Source: Lolium rigidum | Lineage: Eukaryota > Streptophyta > Magnoliopsida > Poales > Poaceae | Reading direction: 5' to 3' | Length of the DNA: 64,000 nucleotides | Assembly: GCF_022539505.1 (NCBI RefSeq) | Contig: NC_061508.1 | Coordinates: forward strand, 263,444,736 to 263,508,735 | Part shown: piece by piece, positions 58,890-64,000 of the stretch | How positions within the stretch are numbered: the stretch's first letter is position 1 | Layout: each line of letters begins with the position of its first letter | The notes under the pieces: generated by a model | What the model was told of the DNA's origin: nothing | The model's database searches: none | What the model saw: the letters and a program-made list of their open reading frames with translations, nothing else | Position numbers and translations under genes: made by a program

Positions 58890-61260
58890 GTTGCCTCCTC
58901 CTTGTATAGGCGTGGCGGCAGGTAGCACCTCCGCCAGGTGGCCCCCCATCTTGACCGCTGCCCCTCATGTAGGGTTTAGTGGGGGCAACAACGACATGGG
59001 CCGACGGCCCCCCTTTTCTCTAGGGGTTGAGGCGCGCCCCTAATGAGCTACCAATTGGTGGCCCATTAGGGGTTAGCCTATTTTAATTCATTTAATAAGT
59101 AGTAAAAACAAAATATTTAAGTCTCTGAACAATTCATTGACTCCGGAATGAATCTGAAAGTTCAGAGATGGTAAACCTAGAGGCGGGGGATGAATAGGTT
59201 TCTACAAATTTTAATTCTTTCTTTGCAATATTAGGCTTTGCGGAATATAAAGGTGAGCCTAATGCAAACTAGGTGAGGCACCCTATATGATGATACAAGT
59301 AACTCGAGCACGAAGGCTCTCATAGGAAAATATATCACAAGTAAGAGTTTGGTTAGAAATAACATATAGCACGCAAAGAAGAAGGTTTATTCCCGTGTTC
59401 CCTTCAGTTGCAAGAAGGTACGTCACATTTGGATAGGTGGGGTCCCACGAAGGATTCCCCAACGCCACGAAGGCTCGCCTTCTTCTCCGGAGTCTATCCC
59501 ACGAAGGAATAGCTCACTCACTTGTGGTAGACTTTGAGGTAGCCTCCAAACCTTCACAATCTTGTCACGAGCAAATCCACAGCCCGAATGCTTCCGGACT
59601 TCTTTTGCCCACCTAGGGTTTCCAAGAAACCCTAGAGAGAAAGTATCTCGATGAATACTAGGGGGAACAAGATTTGGCTCGGTGGAACTATAGATCAGGG
59701 CCTCCTCTATCTTTTCCCCGGAGGGATTTGAGTTTGGGGGGGGGGAGGAGGGAGATCTGAGGCTTTTGGTGTTTCTAGCAATGGAGTATGAGAAAGAGAG
59801 AGCTCAAGAACAGTTTGTAATGTAGTGCCTAAGTGTTTTGAGGTAGGTGAAGGGGTATTTATATGGTCATTTGAAATCTGGCCGTTGCAACTTGTCCAGC
59901 TCAGCAATCCTTCGAGGAGCCCGTTCAACCGGCCTGGGGACGGGCCATCCGGCGCAAGGGCCGGTCCAACAGGGCCACAAGCCGGACTATCTGGTCCAAA
60001 CCGGGCCTAGCATTGGGCCGTGACCGGGGAGGGTCTTGGTCACGCTGTACATGGCTCCGGTTGTCACCGGAGCAGGAGCCGGTCCGCGCCAGGGCAGCCG
60101 GTCCACAGCCCAGTCCGACCGGGTGTGAGGCCGGACTAGGCCGGTCCAGACCGGGCCATACGATGGGCCAGCACCGGGCGAAGGGGGAAACCTTACTGGA
60201 TTGTGCCCGGCTGGCACCGGTCCAGGGGCCGGTCGGTGTCGGGCCATCCGATGCCAGGGCCGGTCCGACCGGACCACATACCGGCCTGAGGCTGAAAAGC
60301 CTTTCTTCATTTTTGTCGAAGTGGGGGGGTCTCCCTTTACCTTCTTGTTCCATTGATACATCATTATGCCTATTTGGCTAATACCTGGGAATAATCTCAT
60401 AGACATGTATTAGTCCAAATACTCTAGCAACGGTTTCATTGTTACCAAAATAATGGATAAGGGTAAAATACCCTTACAGAATCCGATACCTCTCCTGGAG
60501 TTCTCTATGATTTCTCCGACGACCCCGAATGAATCCCTAAGCGTCGTATACCATTATGCATGCCACCCAACATTTCGGGAATGCGTAGACATGATGGAGA
60601 CACCTATCCGATCAATGACCAATAGCTGGATCTAGAAACTCATAATGGTCCCTATGCTTTCCACGAAATAACCTTACCGCTTGAACCTTAAACATCGAGT
60701 TCTATTCCTTTTGTCTCACGATACTTGGTTTGTCCAAGATCTGATCTTCAGTATATCTCCATACCTAGTTTGATCTCATTACCGCTAAACACATTTACTC
60801 GTTCTCGTGACACTACATTCCCGTGACCTAGTCACATGCTTGCAAAACTTCGTACATGTAATCTCACCGAGTGGGTCTAGAGTACCTATCCGTCATGCGG
60901 ATGGACAGATCCCAATCTTAATGTGTACGCCTTAACATACCCATTCGGTGTACCTGAGAGACACCTTTATGATCACCCTGTTACAGTGTGATGGTTGATG
61001 TTGTCAAGACATTGCGGTGACCCAGCATACCACTGCATGTTGTAGTATACAAGTCGTTGATATGATCTTTGTGAAGGGACTTCTTCACAAATTGCCATAT
61101 CCCTCAGAGTGGTACAACAGAAACATTGCAGGTCATAACACTCCATATATTATTACGAACATTGTCTTAACAAGCTGGTATTGTCACAGGTCCTATGAGA
61201 ACACCTTAAGATACTACTTAAGTACGATTACAACTCATAACCATATATAAAAGAGAGCTC
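58890..61260 (-). repeat. Degenerate LTR material
   Basis: Contains LTR-like sequence in minus orientation. One part is 59180-60000 (gcgggggatgaataggttt, a TATA-like tatttatatgg near 59858). Another is 60360-61060 (caccgagtgggtctagagta, then tgacccagcataccactgca). Between 59930 and 60300 lie many ccggtcc/ggaccgg palindromic units. No ORF is credible. Boundaries are approximate. Confidence 0.45.
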
Positions 61261-62440
61261 AACAACTTATTTAGGTAAGTTCTACGTTGCTCGGCTCTAT
61301 GATGCTAGGGTTTATCACTACTCCTCCACCTCCGTGTCATCGGGTCCGTAGACTATCCCATAGTCTACTCCTTCCACTCCGCCGGTAAGATCGAGTTCCT
61401 CGTAGACCAGCTCGTAACTTCCTTCTGGTGCTCCATCGTTGATGGCCTCCACTTCCAGATCACAGTCTAGCAAGGGAGTCGAAAGAAAGTGAGTACAGAG
61501 GTACTCAGCAAGTTCTAAAACAGTAAAAGGTGTTTGATGCACTAGCTACGACCATTGATCAAGAAATCGCAGGTCAATGCATGTTTTGAAATCATTTCTT
61601 CAAAAGGTTGCTTTTATTATGAAATCTATGCCCGTCAGTCTTCACAGGTTGACCAGAACTTCATGGAGTTCCTTTCCTGCCGCGTTCGCAGTTCCCTTCC
61701 CGGAACAAGGAATGACAGCCACAATTTAATACACTCTGTAGAGGTGCGTTACTTTTCCCACAAGAGATCCCACCCTTTTTGCCATCCGCAGGGACTTGCC
61801 CCCGTTCACACTTCCTTTGGTGTGAGGCCAGGTATAAAGATCCAAGCCCACACTGCCTTCTCCGCGACTGCAAACCCACCCTTTTGTCCGACCGTACACC
61901 CCCAGTAGACTTCTCCCGATAATACGGCTTTACTCACGATGTACTCCGGACAATCCATCATAGACCGTAGAGCTAACATCACTAATGGATGGGGATTTAA
62001 AAGGCTATCCCAACCTACGGCAGTGCCTCCAACACCCCGCAGCTCTACCAGTCCGTTGGCGTGCAGAAGGGAAAAGATACGGCTAGCTTCACTAGAGCCA
62101 TTATAGATCTCATGGTTAACGCGGTTTGTACGGCGCTAGAATCACTGGACGGCATTGGTCGTTAATCCTAGGTTAATATAACCCATGCAATGGAACCTCC
62201 ACCATATCAACACATACCATGGTTCCATTGCCGACCACATAGTCATATTCATAGTTGGAAAGTAACATTTTATTTGCGATGCAGGAATGATAAGTATATA
62301 GCTTTGCATTAAAGTAATAGAAAATACTCAAGTTGGTATGAGCAAGGGTGAACTTGCCCGTGGACCGCGAGATAGTGCAGTTCAATGCAGTTGATGGAAC
62401 CTGGACCTCGGGTTCTGTAAGAAGCATCATTGTCCGGTAA
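61261..62440 (-). other. Retroelement-like internal or LTR fragment
   Basis: On the minus strand a short open frame (61542-61318) carries GAPEGSYELVYEELDL and ends DDTEVEE. It looks like the acidic tail found in LTRs or 3' regions of some Pooideae Gypsy elements, but I cannot name it. The rest is unassigned. Confidence 0.35.
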
Positions 62441-64000
62441 GGACAATGTTATAAAAATCCAAATAATGCAGTTATGTATGTATTATTTTATGTGGAATCC
62501 CTTTACCCCACTGAGTTATGGCAATTTAGGGTTGAGTTTAAGATTTATGCCTTTGGCAGTAACTTGCAATTGCTTTAATGTGTAAACCACTTTAATTCTC
62601 ATAAAGTAAAATAATTCAAAGTAAAACTACTTTACTTGGTGATTCATTATTCATTCCAAAAATGAGTTGAAATAATAGAGTTGTCTCTATATTTTTGGAA
62701 TAAATAGGGAATAGAGTATTTTTCTTTGAAAAATACCTTTCTCAATAGAAATGACTTGGAATAATAGAATTTCATTTTGAAATGTTTGAAAATAAGTATT
62801 TGAACTTATTTGAGATTTTTCCTTGATTTTTAATTACAAGAAAATAATAGTTTGAAATTCCAAGTTATTGTTTTAAATTCATAAATTCATAAATTTGAAT
62901 TTGTTTCTTAAATTCTATTTCATATTTTATTCTGGTTAAGAATAATTTTTCATTCACTAATCCAATTTTTAATGGATTTTTAGAGTTGTATTTTATTTAC
63001 TAAAAATTGGTGAAATTCTGGCCTTTTTCTTATTTGTAAAATGACCAGAATACCCCCTGGCCCCTATTGGGCCAGCCCATTAACCTAAGCCAATGGGACA
63101 GCCCACTAAGGCGTGCCCCATAGCGGGTCGGTGGCGCCGAAGCGGCCCACCTCGCTCACTTACGCGTCTCTCTCACTCACTCGCCCTAACCCTAATCTCT
63201 CGCGACTCCCGTGGCGATGGCGTCGCCGCCATGGCCGCCGCCGTGCTCCGTCCATCTCCGTGCCTCCCTACCTTCGCCACCTACCTAATCTGGACCGCCG
63301 CGAGATGATCTATTGATCTGTCCGCCTGGTTTCTCCGATTACCTCCTCTCTTGGCGAATCGCCTCCTCTCTGGATCTACTGGAGAATCACCTCGGGCAAT
63401 TTGGTGATCTCCGGCGAACTCTCGTCCTCGCCGACGACGTGCGCGCCCCTTGAGACCGACCTGGCGCAGGTGCTGCTCGCAGTACCTGTGCCGTCGTCTC
63501 CGTGTCGTGTTGCTGTGGTGGTGCTCGTGCTCGTCGGCGTAACGCCGGCGCCTACCCTGGGTCTTGCAGCTGCTATGGCCGCGCGAGCACTGCCTCGCCA
63601 TGCCATAGCATCTGCCACCAGGCGCATGTAAGTGATCTTCTCCTTCTCCTCTTCTCCATGCCTGTGCGCCTCCCAAGCTACTGTGCTTCTTCTTCCTCCT
63701 GTTCTACTGCTCTCTGGTGATCCTGTGATCACACAAAGCCTTGCAATTGCTGCCTAAGCTACATGTGCTTCCATTTTCTGCAAGCTATGGCCAATCTACC
63801 AATTTCTGGTACTGGCCAGTGTTGCTTTGCTTGCTGTACATGCCATTTGTTGATTGCCTACTGCTCCTAGCATGCTCTGATCTTGCTATGCTATACTGTG
63901 CTTGCTTATGAGCTTGCTATGCCATGCTGTTCATGCTTATGAGCTTGCTATGCTTACTGGCAATCTACACTTGCTTGTTTAGGTGTATTGCTGTGCATCA
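62441..64000 (+). repeat. Probable Gypsy LTR running off the window
   Basis: AT-rich first part (62460-63050), then a GC-rich promoter or leader-like part (cctattgggccagcccatt at 63065, ctcactcgccctaaccct at 63178). A CT-rich tail follows with imperfect repeats of atgagcttgctatgc (63909-63960). This succession resembles long Pooideae Gypsy LTRs. No gene is assigned. Short frames at 63093-63720 are low-complexity and unconvincing. Confidence 0.45.

Overview
The window looks like a gene-poor, transposon-packed stretch of a large grass genome of the subfamily Pooideae. Ryegrass or fescue (Lolium/Festuca) or a close relative is my best guess. That rests on the LTR types, the CACTA subterminal repeats and the Mutator-like elements, all recalled from family knowledge and not searched. 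Two 100-base N runs (25692-25791 and 47416-47515) are scaffold gaps. There is no bacterial-style operon, no rRNA and no recognisable tRNA.

Left part (1-30 kb): nested, mostly non-autonomous Ty3/Gypsy-like LTR elements. A plus-strand host element (truncated LTR at 1159, split gag 1828-2017 and 12071-12757, 3' region to 15178) is interrupted by a tandem three-LTR array of another element (2018-12065). The array is flanked by the 5-bp duplication ATATG. A minus-strand element (15230-21712) with its own small ORF follows through a rearranged junction. Next come a minus-strand spliced Gypsy gag-like gene (about 22.0-24.6 kb), LTR pieces, and another minus-strand element with a gag/retropepsin-like ORF (26323-29530). 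That element abuts a truncated CACTA transposon (29531-30890).

Middle (31-42 kb): a 422-bp foldback MITE, a minus-strand Gypsy LTR, then the most interesting object. This is a 5.3-kb Mutator-like element (36350-41661) with terminal inverted repeats of about 100 bp and a perfect 9-bp target duplication. It has no visible transposase. It carries two divergently transcribed host-type genes: an F-box/DUF295 gene with one in-frame stop, and an apparently intact two-exon B3-domain gene. Minisatellites lie between them.

Right part (42-64 kb): a Copia element (LTR at 42841, gag-pol to 47415) interrupted by a Gypsy remnant and cut by a gap, a CACTA end (to 47711), then about 9 kb of low-copy sequence with no gene I can recognise. 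That low-copy stretch contains a clean 538-bp Mutator MITE and a GC-rich, possibly promoter-like block near 56 kb. More degenerate LTR material runs to the window end.

The only sequences likely to act as cellular genes are the two cargo genes of the Mutator-like element. Everything else I can name is mobile-element sequence. Near-identical repeat copies differ by single-base indels, mainly at CAG/CTG/CCG sites. These may be consensus errors, so frameshifts in the retroelement ORFs should not be over-interpreted.
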